Positions 36,126-45,000 of a stretch of DNA of 64,000 bases are shown here, in pieces. Below the pieces are notes generated by a model. The model was not told where the DNA came from and searched no databases. It worked only from the letters and a program-made list of their open reading frames with translations. The stretch covers positions 2,043,941-2,107,940 of the forward strand of contig NZ_CP039381.1 of assembly GCF_005601135.1 (NCBI RefSeq), given 5' to 3'. The position numbers and the translations under genes are program-made. The number at the start of each line of letters is the position of its first letter. Within the stretch, counting starts at the first letter, position 1. Source of the stretch: Ruminococcus bovis (lineage in GTDB: Bacteria; Bacillota; Clostridia; Oscillospirales; Acutalibacteraceae).

Positions 36126-36213
36126 GTTTGAGAGTAGTGTAATTTCATAAGGTATAAAAACATATCCCTAATTTATAATTCTCTGTGTCTGTTTGAGAGT
36201 AGTGTAATTTCAT
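36126..36213 (+). CRISPR. Distal CRISPR remnant, two degenerate repeats
   Basis: One repeat with a changed 3' end (36126-36161, GGTATAAAAAC), a 29-bp spacer, then a repeat cut after 23 bp (36191-36213, ending TTTCAT). Terminal repeat decay marks the trailer end of the array. 36086-36125 is spacer-like sequence next to the IS. Confidence 0.92.
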
Positions 36214-36227
36214 GAAAAGAATAATTA

Positions 36228-36253
36228 GGGTTCGATTCCCCTCACCTCCACCA
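36228..36253 (+). tRNA. 3' end of a tRNA/tmRNA (T-loop, acceptor, CCA), fragment
   Basis: GGGTTCGATTCCC-type T-arm followed by CTCACCTCCACCA, the 3' end of a tRNA-like gene; the acceptor ending CCTCCACCA resembles ssrA (tmRNA) 3' ends. The rest of the gene is absent: upstream bases derive from the CRISPR trailer and do not complete the T-stem. This is what an att site of an element using a tRNA/tmRNA 3' end leaves behind. Confidence 0.75.
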
Positions 36254-36327
36254 AACAAGTATTGGATGAACACCTACTTTTTCAGCGGCGGCTTCGCCGT
36301 CAGGTGTGTTCTCTGATACAACAACAG

Positions 36328-36367
36328 AACGCCGTTTCAGTGTAAAAACCGGAACGGCGTTTTTGCT
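36328..36367 (+). terminator. Terminator downstream of the tRNA fragment
   Basis: AACGCCGTT (36328-36336) pairs with AACGGCGTT (36353-36361), followed by TTTTG. 36254-36320 contains a second GC-rich hairpin and no gene. Confidence 0.75.
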
Positions 36368-36460
36368 GATTTTTTTGGTAATAGTAGAAAATCAGTTTAG
36401 AATATGATATAATTGATTTACTACCTATTATTTTATAACACAGCAGAAAGGAAAGTATTT

Positions 36461-37273
36461 TTGAAAAAGTACGTGTCTATTTTCGGCGATTCAATCAGCA
36501 CACTATCCGGGTGGAATCCAAAGGATTATAACGTCTTTTACGAAGGCGAGAATTGCGAACGCTCCGGCGTCAAAGATTATTCCGATACTTGGTGGGGACA
36601 GTTGATCGAATATCTCGAAGCAAATTTATTGGTTAATGATTCTTGGTCAGGCAGTCGAGTAACAAAGCTACCGAATTATTATCGATTATTCCCATCAGGA
36701 ATCAGCGACGAAAGGATCAATAATCTAAAAAAATTGCACAGAAATCCCGATATTATTGTTATTCAATTGGGAGTAAACGATTGGGGGTTCGGAGTCGATC
36801 TGTTATCTCAAAAGCCCAACGGAAATGAACGAAATAAATTTGTGTTCCGCGACGCATATAGCATGATGCTTGAAAAATTAAGATCAAAGTATCCGAAGGC
36901 GCAGATTTATTGTGTTACTCTGTTTTCGACATATACGCCAACGGAGCCGGTAATTCATTTTCCCAAGGTGCTGTACGGAAACAGTATCGAGTCCTATAAC
37001 AAAGTAATAGGTGAAGTTGCGAGCGAATATCAATGCGAAGTAATAGATTTACATGCAGATAAAATCTCGATCCCGACAATTGACGGCTCGCATCCCAATA
37101 AAGATGGTATGACGATCCTGGCAAAGCTTATTGCCAGAGGAATATTGAGCGGAGATTGCTTACACTTGGATTGTCAAACCGATCACGAATATGTGCAAAT
37201 CGGCGGGGATCCTCGCAAGAGAGTGTTGATGTGTTCACAATGCGGAAAAATAAGAGAAGAGGAATTATCCTGA
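36461..37273 (+). CDS. SGNH/GDSL-family hydrolase
   Basis: 270-residue esterase/lipase-like hydrolase. Block I FGDSISTLSGW (nucleophile Ser), block II NDSWSGSRVT, block III QLGVNDWGFG, block V DGSHPNKDGM (Asp and His). Chosen start is TTG 36461 (KKYVSIFGDS), which has AAAGGAAAG in front; the ATG at 36413 has none and lies in the promoter (-10 TATAAT at 36408). No signal peptide, so cytoplasmic. The C-terminal ~35 residues carry a CSQCGK pair. Substrate unknown. Confidence 0.85.
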   Translation: MKKYVSIFGDSISTLSGWNPKDYNVFYEGENCERSGVKDYSDTWWGQLIEYLEANLLVNDSWSGSRVTKLPNYYRLFPSGISDERINNLKKLHRNPDIIVIQLGVNDWGFGVDLLSQKPNGNERNKFVFRDAYSMMLEKLRSKYPKAQIYCVTLFSTYTPTEPVIHFPKVLYGNSIESYNKVIGEVASEYQCEVIDLHADKISIPTIDGSHPNKDGMTILAKLIARGILSGDCLHLDCQTDHEYVQIGGDPRKRVLMCSQCGKIREEELS

Positions 37274-37285
37274 CGCGGTGAATCA

Positions 37286-37314
37286 TTGACGAAAAGGGAA
37301 ATCCGTTGTAGAAT
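37286..37314 (+). promoter_or_regulatory. Promoter of first class B sortase gene
   Basis: TTGACG (37286-37291), 17-bp spacer, TAGAAT (37309-37314), 35 bp before the sortase start. Confidence 0.75.
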
Positions 37315-37348
37315 AAAGTGAAAAGACAGGAAAGGGGAGATGCCGCAG

Positions 37349-38167
37349 ATGAAACGCAAAAAGTTAAAAACCCCGGTGATATATTATGTTTTCGCGGGCA
37401 TACTGCTTTTGATACTCGCTTTTGCGGGTTATCAGGCGCTGAAAATATATCTTCCCCAGTCAGAGGAATCGAAGGGCTTTGAGTCGATCAAGGAAGAAGC
37501 CGGGATAAAAGATATCAGCGCGCAGGAGATCATCGGCAGCACGGAGCCGTCGCAGTCCGGCGAAACTGACAATAAAACGGAGAACGCCGCGGATAACACG
37601 CCCGTTTTAACCTTGACTCAGAAGAACAGCGACTTCGTCGGCTGGCTCAGCATCGAAGACACAGTGATAGATTATCCCGTTATGAAATCCGATGAGAGCG
37701 ATCCCGAGTTCTATCTGCACCGTGATTTTGACAAGAACTATTCGTATTCGGGTACGCTGTTCATCGGCGAGGGCTGCGACGCCGATTCAGACGCCTTTGT
37801 GATCTACGGTCACAACATGAACTCCGGTTCTATGTTCGGCAGTCTCGACAGCTACAAAAGCGGCAGCTTTGCGCTGGAGCATAAGGATATCGTATTTCGG
37901 ACGGTAAAAGAAAACCGTGTCTATCGCGTCTTTGCCGCGTTTCAGACAAAGCTGCTCCCCGAGGATTCAAAGGAATTTGCGTATTACCGGTCGGTGGGCG
38001 AGCTGAGCAAGGACGAATATGAAGGTGTACTTGAAAACGTCCGGAATATGTCGCTGATTTCTCTGAACGAAGCTCCAAAGTATCCGGAGCAGATCATGTT
38101 TTTGTCGACCTGCTACTACCATACCGACGAAGGAAGATTCGTAGTGGCCGCATACCGAATTGCATAA
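37349..38167 (+). CDS. Class B sortase
   Basis: 272-residue membrane-anchored transpeptidase. One N-terminal span (VIYYVFAGILLLILAFAGY), a low-complexity stalk, then the sortase B fold: DTVIDYPVMKSDESDPEFYLHRDF, catalytic His155 in YGHNM, Cys255 in FLSTCYYH, Arg in EGRFVVAAYRI. Start taken at 37349 because GGGGAG is 9 bp upstream; ATG 37340 is too close. It stands at the head of a pilus gene cluster and may anchor the finished fibre or polymerise pilin. Confidence 0.9.
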   Translation: MKRKKLKTPVIYYVFAGILLLILAFAGYQALKIYLPQSEESKGFESIKEEAGIKDISAQEIIGSTEPSQSGETDNKTENAADNTPVLTLTQKNSDFVGWLSIEDTVIDYPVMKSDESDPEFYLHRDFDKNYSYSGTLFIGEGCDADSDAFVIYGHNMNSGSMFGSLDSYKSGSFALEHKDIVFRTVKENRVYRVFAAFQTKLLPEDSKEFAYYRSVGELSKDEYEGVLENVRNMSLISLNEAPKYPEQIMFLSTCYYHTDEGRFVVAAYRIA

Positions 38168-38187
38168 TTTTTCATTCATCCTTTCAA

Positions 38188-38215
38188 CCGTCGTACATTT
38201 TGTGCGGCGGTTCTT
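38188..38215 (+). terminator. Terminator after sortase
   Basis: AACCGTCGTACA and TGTGCGGCGGTT pair, followed by CTTTATTTTG. Confidence 0.65.
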
Positions 38216-38301
38216 TATTTTGTATATATGTGTGAATAAATATTTATCCAACTGTCATTATTGCAAAACAGAAATATTTTGGAGAAAATAAACAAAAGGT
38301 C

Positions 38302-38330
38302 TTGAAATTATTGTTCTAAAACGCTATAAT
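38302..38330 (+). promoter_or_regulatory. Promoter of pilus operon
   Basis: TTGAAA (38302-38307), 17-bp spacer, TATAAT (38325-38330), 39 bp before the SipA-like start. Confidence 0.82.
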
Positions 38331-38368
38331 AGCTATAAGTATAAGTGTCAGAAACGGAGGGGTGCATA

Positions 38369-39085
38369 TTGGAAGAAGAAAACGCACAGAAAAACACGTT
38401 GGATGAAGCGATATCCTCTGCGGATAATGATTCTCAACATACACAAGCGCACCCAGTGCCCCAACCTACAGACGCTGACTGTACGCAAAGGCCCAAGACA
38501 GAAGCGTCTGGTTTTTCGCCTGAAAAAAAGGAGAATACCGACCGCAAAAAGCCCGCCGGTAAACGACCAAAGGGCAAGCCGCGCAAGAAGAAAAAAACCA
38601 CCAAGCAGCTTCTTATCGGATTGCTGATCAAGATAGCGGTGATCGCATTGGTCGTATGGGGAGTTTTCACCTTTGTCTTGGGGATCATGATCCACTACGG
38701 CAACAATATGCACCCTATGGTGCGCGACGGAGATCTTGTAATAACCCTTCGCCTGCAAAAGCCGTTTATCAACGCGGCGGTGATGTACCGGCACGACGGC
38801 AGAACGACCGTCGGCAGGGTTATCGCGATGGAGGGCAGTGTTGTTGATATATCTAAAAACGGCACCTTTACCGTCAACGGCAACGCCCCTTCCGAGGAAG
38901 TATTTTATCCGACCTATCCCGCGGACGGCTCAGATATAAAGTATCCGTACACCGTACCCGAGGGCAAGGTGTTTATCCTCAACGATTTTCGTGAGGACAC
39001 AAACGACAGCCGCAGCTTCGGCGCAGTAGATACCGGCGATCTGCAGGGCACCCTGCTGCTCACCATGCGGCGCAGAGGCTTTTGA
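38369..39085 (+). CDS. SipA-like inactive signal peptidase (pilus assembly factor)
   Basis: 238-residue signal-peptidase-I-fold protein with a long Lys/Pro-rich cytoplasmic tail and one span (IKIAVIALVVWGVFTFVLGIMI). The Ser box, normally G-D-S-M-x-P, reads GNNMHPMVRDGD, so the nucleophile is Asn113. The Lys box, normally KRVIG, reads VGRVIAMEGS, so the general base is Gly149. Loss of both residues is known in SipA of streptococcal FCT pilus loci, which assists pilin polymerisation without peptidase activity. TTG start after ACGGAGGGG. Confidence 0.85.
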   Translation: MEEENAQKNTLDEAISSADNDSQHTQAHPVPQPTDADCTQRPKTEASGFSPEKKENTDRKKPAGKRPKGKPRKKKKTTKQLLIGLLIKIAVIALVVWGVFTFVLGIMIHYGNNMHPMVRDGDLVITLRLQKPFINAAVMYRHDGRTTVGRVIAMEGSVVDISKNGTFTVNGNAPSEEVFYPTYPADGSDIKYPYTVPEGKVFILNDFREDTNDSRSFGAVDTGDLQGTLLLTMRRRGF

Positions 39086-39208
39086 TATGCCTCATAAACT
39101 TTACCGTTATCCTTTAGGATGACGATTTCCCGCCATACGCGGGAACACAAACAGTCAGCAATTCAATTGCATATAAAATCTTTTCAATATAACAAAGGAG
39201 GAAAAACA

Positions 39209-40408
39209 ATGAAGAGATTTACAAAAATCATGGCGATCATCATGGCAACCGCGCTGATCATGGGCATTGCCGCAATCTCCGCTTCGGCGGCGAATTACAC
39301 GCCGCAAGCAGGTGGAACTACCAGCTTCAACAAATATCTGATCGTTGACGAGGATGCTAAGGTTCCCGCTATTACATTCGAATACACTATTGCTCCGGGT
39401 ACCGCGATAGAACCTACCGCTTCTACATTATCTGTATTTGCCGGCGTAGGCACTCCTGTTGTTGGTACTGCCGCTTATGCAGCGAATGATACAAAGTTAA
39501 CAGCTGTAGCCCCCGGTGATCTTGTTACTCTGGACTCCGGCGAAAACTACGTAAAGAAGGTAGTCAACATCAATTTTGAAAGCGTTAGCTTCCCCGAGCC
39601 CGGTATCTATCGCTACATCTTAACTGAGAAAGAAATCAGTGGTGTTACAGGCATACAGTATGATACGCAGAAGTCTAAGGATGCTACCGCTAAGACTCGT
39701 ATCCTTGATGTTTATGTAACAGATAAAGACGGCGCTTTGGCTGTATCTTCTTACGTTCTTCACGATACTGCTGCTGCTGTTTCTAAAAAGGTAGTTGAAC
39801 ACGATGGTGATCGGGTTACAGACAAGTCTGACGGCTTTGTAAATGAGTACAAGACATCTAATCTTGAATTTGGTAAGGAAGTAACCGGTAATCAGGGTTC
39901 AAAGGACAAGTACTTTGATTTTACGCTTACTATTGCCAACGCGCTTCCGAATACAGCCTATACTGTTGATATAACAGGCGCTGAAGCAACAAGCGTAGCA
40001 AACGCTGCTACTATTGCAGCTAATGCAGGACAGACAAATGCATCTACTATTACAACCGATGAAAACGGCGGTGCTACTGTACATTATTATCTGAAGGACG
40101 GTCAGTATATAAAGGTTAAAGGTCTGCCTCAGGCTGCAACTTACACTCTTACCGAGAAATATGAGGATTACACTCAAACCTCGGGCATAACTACCGATGT
40201 AAGCGGTAAAACTCAGGTTTACGCTGCTCCTGCTTCTACAGCGACAGCTATTGGTCCTAATGACGTCTATGTTGGTTTCACCAACACCAAAGACGGCGTT
40301 ATCCCCACCGGCGTTCTGCTCACGATCGCTCCGTTCGCTATCGGTATCCTTCTGTTCGGCGCGCTGATCATATTCTTTATCGCAAAGCGCAGAAGAAACA
40401 ATTATTGA
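39209..40408 (+). CDS. Major pilin, FctA/T-antigen type, sortase substrate
   Basis: 399-residue secreted pilin. Sec signal peptide (MKRFTKIMAIIMATALIMGIAAISASA), pilin isopeptide-linkage-type domains (SFPEPGIYRYILTEKE, FGKEVTGNQGSKDKYFDFTLTI, YTLTEKYEDY). Sorting signal is IPTGV at ~residue 364, then a membrane span and RRRNNY. The xPTG motif instead of LPXTG is the one used in FctA-like pilins polymerised by class B sortases. Start at 39209 has AAAGGAGGAAAAACA upstream. Confidence 0.88.
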   Translation: MKRFTKIMAIIMATALIMGIAAISASAANYTPQAGGTTSFNKYLIVDEDAKVPAITFEYTIAPGTAIEPTASTLSVFAGVGTPVVGTAAYAANDTKLTAVAPGDLVTLDSGENYVKKVVNINFESVSFPEPGIYRYILTEKEISGVTGIQYDTQKSKDATAKTRILDVYVTDKDGALAVSSYVLHDTAAAVSKKVVEHDGDRVTDKSDGFVNEYKTSNLEFGKEVTGNQGSKDKYFDFTLTIANALPNTAYTVDITGAEATSVANAATIAANAGQTNASTITTDENGGATVHYYLKDGQYIKVKGLPQAATYTLTEKYEDYTQTSGITTDVSGKTQVYAAPASTATAIGPNDVYVGFTNTKDGVIPTGVLLTIAPFAIGILLFGALIIFFIAKRRRNNY

Positions 40409-40595
40409 AAGAATCATCGGCAAGATGATGATGAAGATCCGGAGGACAGCGAAGACGAATGATCTCCGGTAGATCGGCATTACCGCGCGGATCTTGCCGA
40501 TCCAAAAATCCGGAAATAAAATCCTCCGCATAAGCGGAGGCAAGCTCCCGGGATGCTCCGGGAAAACATAGTACTATGAAGAAAGGAGAGATACG
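40409..40595 (+). other. Structured spacer between major pilin and sortase
   Basis: No gene. Holds three hairpins: GATCGGCA/TGCCGATC (~40481-40504), CTCCGC/GCGGAG (~40523-40538) and CTCCCGG/CCGGGA (~40542-40561). None has a T-run, so they may stabilise pilin mRNA ends or reduce sortase expression rather than stop transcription. Confidence 0.5.
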
Positions 40596-41300
40596 ATGCT
40601 GCGAAAAACGATCAAAATTGTTGACAAAGGTATCGATCGTATTGTCCTCATTGTGTCTCTCCTCTTTTTTCTCATCTGCATTTACGCAATGATCGACGCT
40701 GTTATGGTTTACTACAACGCCAACGATCAAAGTGTTTTGAAGTATAAGCCCCACGGTAAAGAAGATGCCGCAATACTGCGCGAGTTGTCCGACGACGCCG
40801 TAGCGTGGCTGACCGTGGACAACACCAACATAGACTACCCTGTTATGCAGGGCGAAAACAATTCGGAATATCTTAACAAAGACCCTTACGGAGACTATTC
40901 TCTCTCGGGTAGTATCTTTCTTGACAGCCGTTGCGACGGCGAATTCAAGGACGAGTACTCCCTGCTGTACGGCCACCACATGGACTACGGCGCCATGTTC
41001 GGGGCGCTGGACGAGTTTATCAAGCCCGATTATTTTTCAACCCACCGAACGGGCACACTGATCACCGTAGGCGGGGAAGAGTACAAAATCAACTTTTTTG
41101 CCGCGGCAAAAGCTCCCGCGGATGAAGACATTATTTTTGACCCGACGAATACTGACAACGAAAAGCTGCTTGAATATATAAAGACGAACGCAGCTGTCTA
41201 TGAAGAGCCGCAGGATAGAACGCATATTATCGCGCTGTCTACCTGCCAGTCCGCCGAAAACATCGAGCGTATGCTCGTGTTCGGCATCCTAAGCCACTGA
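40596..41300 (+). CDS. Class B sortase (pilin polymerase candidate)
   Basis: 234-residue sortase with an N-terminal span (IDRIVLIVSLLFFLICIYAMI), NTNIDYPVMQGENNSEYLNKDPYGDYS, His127 in YGHHM, Cys217 in LSTCQSAENIERMLVFG (the Arg follows). Lying between the major and minor pilin genes, it is the likely pilus polymerase, like SrtC/SrtB in FCT loci. RBS AAGGAGAG. Confidence 0.9.
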   Translation: MLRKTIKIVDKGIDRIVLIVSLLFFLICIYAMIDAVMVYYNANDQSVLKYKPHGKEDAAILRELSDDAVAWLTVDNTNIDYPVMQGENNSEYLNKDPYGDYSLSGSIFLDSRCDGEFKDEYSLLYGHHMDYGAMFGALDEFIKPDYFSTHRTGTLITVGGEEYKINFFAAAKAPADEDIIFDPTNTDNEKLLEYIKTNAAVYEEPQDRTHIIALSTCQSAENIERMLVFGILSH

Positions 41301-41337
41301 TTTGCAAATCTATAAAGCATAAGAAAGTGAGTTTATC

Positions 41338-41958
41338 TTGAAAAAAGCAATCATTTTTCTCTTGACAGGCGCTGTTATGCTTGTCACGCTGTGTCTGCTC
41401 CCGTTCACCGCTTTCGCGGCGGAAGCGGAATCCGTTTCGATCCCCGTAGAGATCGAGGGCGGCGGCACGGCGGAAATAATCTCTGAAGTCAACTGTCCGC
41501 TGCCGAAGGAATCCTCTCTGGAGGTTCAAGACGGCGCGACAGAAAATATAAATATAAGTTTTTCCGTACCGGGGGATTATGAGTATACTATCCAAGCCGA
41601 AGCAAAGGACGGCTTGTATTATTCACCTGAGTATTATACTGCAACTGTCGCAGTCAGAGCGGACAACAGCGGCAAGCTGACGTCGACGGTCATTCTGACT
41701 AAGGCAGGCAGCAATTACAAGCTGGACAGATGCAGGTTTGTAATTGCCGAAAAGCAGTCGGACGAATCCGAAGCAAATGCTGTGACGCAGCCTGCCGGTA
41801 CGGCGCAGACTCCGAAGAATCCGCCTACCTCACGTCCCCAAACAGGCGATGACAGTATGCTGGATATCTATCTTTTGATCTGTATCGCGGCGGCGGGCGG
41901 ACTGTTTATGCTGGCTGTTATCTACTCGGTTTCTACCGAGCGGCTTATCAAAAGATAG
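41338..41958 (+). CDS. Minor/base pilin, FctB-like
   Basis: 206-residue surface protein with signal peptide (KKAIIFLLTGAVMLVTLCLLPFTAFAAEAE), one small pilin-type beta domain (ENINISFSVPGDYEYTIQAEAKDGLYYS), a proline-rich linker (TPKNPPTSRPQTG) and a sorting signal RPQTGDDS (~167) before a membrane span. The Pro-rich tail and LPXTG-like motif suit the base subunit that links pili to the wall. TTG start with a weak ribosome site. Confidence 0.82.
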   Translation: MKKAIIFLLTGAVMLVTLCLLPFTAFAAEAESVSIPVEIEGGGTAEIISEVNCPLPKESSLEVQDGATENINISFSVPGDYEYTIQAEAKDGLYYSPEYYTATVAVRADNSGKLTSTVILTKAGSNYKLDRCRFVIAEKQSDESEANAVTQPAGTAQTPKNPPTSRPQTGDDSMLDIYLLICIAAAGGLFMLAVIYSVSTERLIKR

Positions 41959-42054
41959 TAAATAAGAAAATCTACAGTTTATAATTTTTATTCTGAGGCT
42001 ATGCCTGAGAATCATAAATCAGTTTTATATTTTAACCGAAAGGAGGGTTTGCAT

Positions 42055-45000
42055 ATGAATACGCTAAAGAAAATTTATTCTGCGGCAGTAGTATGTCTGC
42101 TTTCCTTTAAAAAACGAAAGAACTTGCAGCTTTTCCTATGCATCATATGCATTTTGTCGCTCCTGATTCCCGGCTTTTCTTTAACCGTAACGGCAGTAAT
42201 CGGCAACGGTATGCTAAGCAACAAGAGCATTGAGATGAATCTAAACACAGAGGAAGCTGATTCAAAAGTAACCCTTAACGGTATGATGCCGCACAACGCC
42301 GTTGCTACCGTAACGGATGTTACAGAAGACTACGCGGACGAAGGCGGATTGTTTGATAAAACCTCGGTCATCGCCGCTTACGATATCACCATCACCCACG
42401 GCGGCACAGAGTATCAGCCCGGAGAAAAAACTCCGATATATGTTGAGATCGCACATCCTAAAATCAGCGGCGGTACCGAGACAAAGCTGCTGCATATAAA
42501 GGATGACGGCACCCGCGAGGAGATCGAGGACTTTGAGATTGAGGACGGAAAGCTCAGCTTCTACGCGACCGGCTTCAGTATCTATGAGATCGTTGAGATC
42601 TCCGGCGGCAGCGCTACAGATAAAGCACAGACAGTCGAAGAACTCACCTCAGAAAGAGCACAGAACTCCGGCTTTTATCTCTATTACGGATCACCGGAAA
42701 ATTTCTTTACTGCCAATTTAAACGAAAATGATGCTTTGGAAGAAACGACTGATATATCCAAAGCCGCGATATGGTTCTTTGAGGAGTCCGGTGGTTTTCT
42801 CAAGCTTTATACCTATGTAGACAACCAAAAGAAGTATCTGCGTAATAAAAGCGGAAATCTCGTGGAATTGACCACCAACGCCAATGCAGCAGATCTGCTT
42901 GATATCAGCGAAGTCAACAGCAGTACCCCGTCATTCAATATCAAGCTGAAAAATCAGAAAAAGTGGCTCCAGCACTCGGGAAGCGGTTCAGGTATTCGTT
43001 ACTGGACAGATAATAATAACACAACAAATTCAAGAATCTTTATTGAATACACTATCCCTGTGACGGATCAGAGCGTAGTGAACCAGCTTGACGGCAAATC
43101 CTACGGTATTTTCCACTATGCGGAGGGATCTACTGTCGGCAACGCGTTTATGGCTGAGGGTGATACCCATTCGCTGGTAAAGATGGTTTTGACTGCGGGT
43201 AATAAAAACCGTATCCTTTATGTCGATGAGAATAACGAGATCGATCAGTGGACGTTCGAGTATAACGAGGAAAAAGGCGGGTTTATGCTGTCGACCGGCG
43301 GCAAATATCTCAGCGCCGACGGGAACGATATCGTGATCGTGGAATCACCCGATGACGCAAGCGTGTTCACGATAGATGCCGGCAGACAAAACACCGTGCG
43401 TCTCAGAACCGGTAATCATTACCTGACCTATGAGCCGAGAACCGAACAAAACGGCGGAGGCTTCTTCAAGTTCACGACCAACCCCTCCAATGCCTTTGCG
43501 TGGCTGAATCTTCTTGACCGCGCTTCGCTCGATGATCAAGAATATATCACCTTCTCGGCGGATCGCGTCAGTGTATCCGATGTTCCCGACGGCACTAAGG
43601 TAATCGTTTACGTGCGTATCTGGAACGAATCCGAGCTTCGCTATGATATGTATGCAATCGACCGTGACGGATCGCTGTATCCGTGCTTTGCTTCGGGCGG
43701 TAAAATAATGTGGCTCGGCGACGCGTCGGAATCGCTTGAATGGGAGTTTACCGAGTATCTTGACCCGGTCACCAAGCAGCCGAACTATTATTACGAACTG
43801 TACAATCCGTACTCTGAAAAATACCTCGCGCCGCAGTTGACGGGTCATCAGGTTCTGTCCGAGACCCCGATCGGTATCAATTTGCCCGGCAGAAGAGACG
43901 GCAGCTTCTACAGCAACGCTATCGCGTGGGATAACACCAGATATGCATATATCGGTTTGCGACCCAACGCTGACAAAACAGCGCTTGAACCGTGCGCTGA
44001 GTCAGTGGCGCTGCCGATATACTTCGCGACCCGTGAAGAATTGAACCTCAGCGACAGGCTTCATGAGGTGCCGACGCTCGACAATAACCAGTTCGGCATC
44101 AAGATGAAGATGGTCGATATTGCGAAGGATTCGAACCACACCAATCCTTCGCAGGGTTCTTCCGTAACTTGGGATTACCTTGGCGGTGAATATGGTCTGA
44201 ACAACCTGAGAACAGGTCTGCTTAGTTCAAATCTGAATGAAAACGGCTATCCTACCGCAACCAAATCAAATAAAGACTTCGGCGAGGTCTTTGCGAATGC
44301 GATCCCGGTCAACCACTTGTTCCTGCAAAGTGTTCATGAATCGAGCGGTTACTTTGAATTCGACAGTACCCAGAACTTTGCGACTCTAAAGCGTGAGGAC
44401 GAAAACGGAAATATCGTTTTCAATACAAAAGAAAACGGAGAGACAGACTTTACCCTGTATCACGAGCTGGGTACGCATACTCAGAGTTTAAACGCTTATT
44501 CGCTAAAGCACGGTCAGTTCTTCCCTTATGATACTATCAAGCCCGGCGTATATCCGCCTGAAGGCAGCCATACACAGAATCTGTATTCATCGCTTACATC
44601 GCCCAGAGACGGTACGATGGGAGAGCTGCCTGAGACCGATCCCAGAAAATACGAACAGCTTCATCTCATCCAGACTCAAGACCCCAGCGGAAAAGCAAAC
44701 TACTACTTCGGTATGGAGATGGAGGCGGCGTTCGTACAGACACCGTCCGGACTGGATGCTTGGGGACATGACATCATCTTTGAGTTCACCGGTGACGATG
44801 ACTTCTGGCTGTATGTTGACGGTCAGCTGGTTCTTGACCTCGGCGGCGTTCACTCCGCCCAGATGGGTACAATCAACTTCCGTACCGGCGACGTTTACTT
44901 TGATAAAAACGGAACCAGCGTTCACAGTAAAAATATGGCGCATACCACTCTGCGACAGATCTTCTACGATAATTACAAGAGTAAGTATCCCACTGCCACC

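Noticed and set aside
36228-36253. Complete tRNA gene
   Set aside because: Only T-arm 3' half, acceptor 3' strand and CCA are present; the upstream sequence is CRISPR trailer and cannot form the cloverleaf.
40409-40595. Terminator between major pilin and sortase
   Set aside because: Hairpins lack a following T-run, so I list them only as structured spacer.
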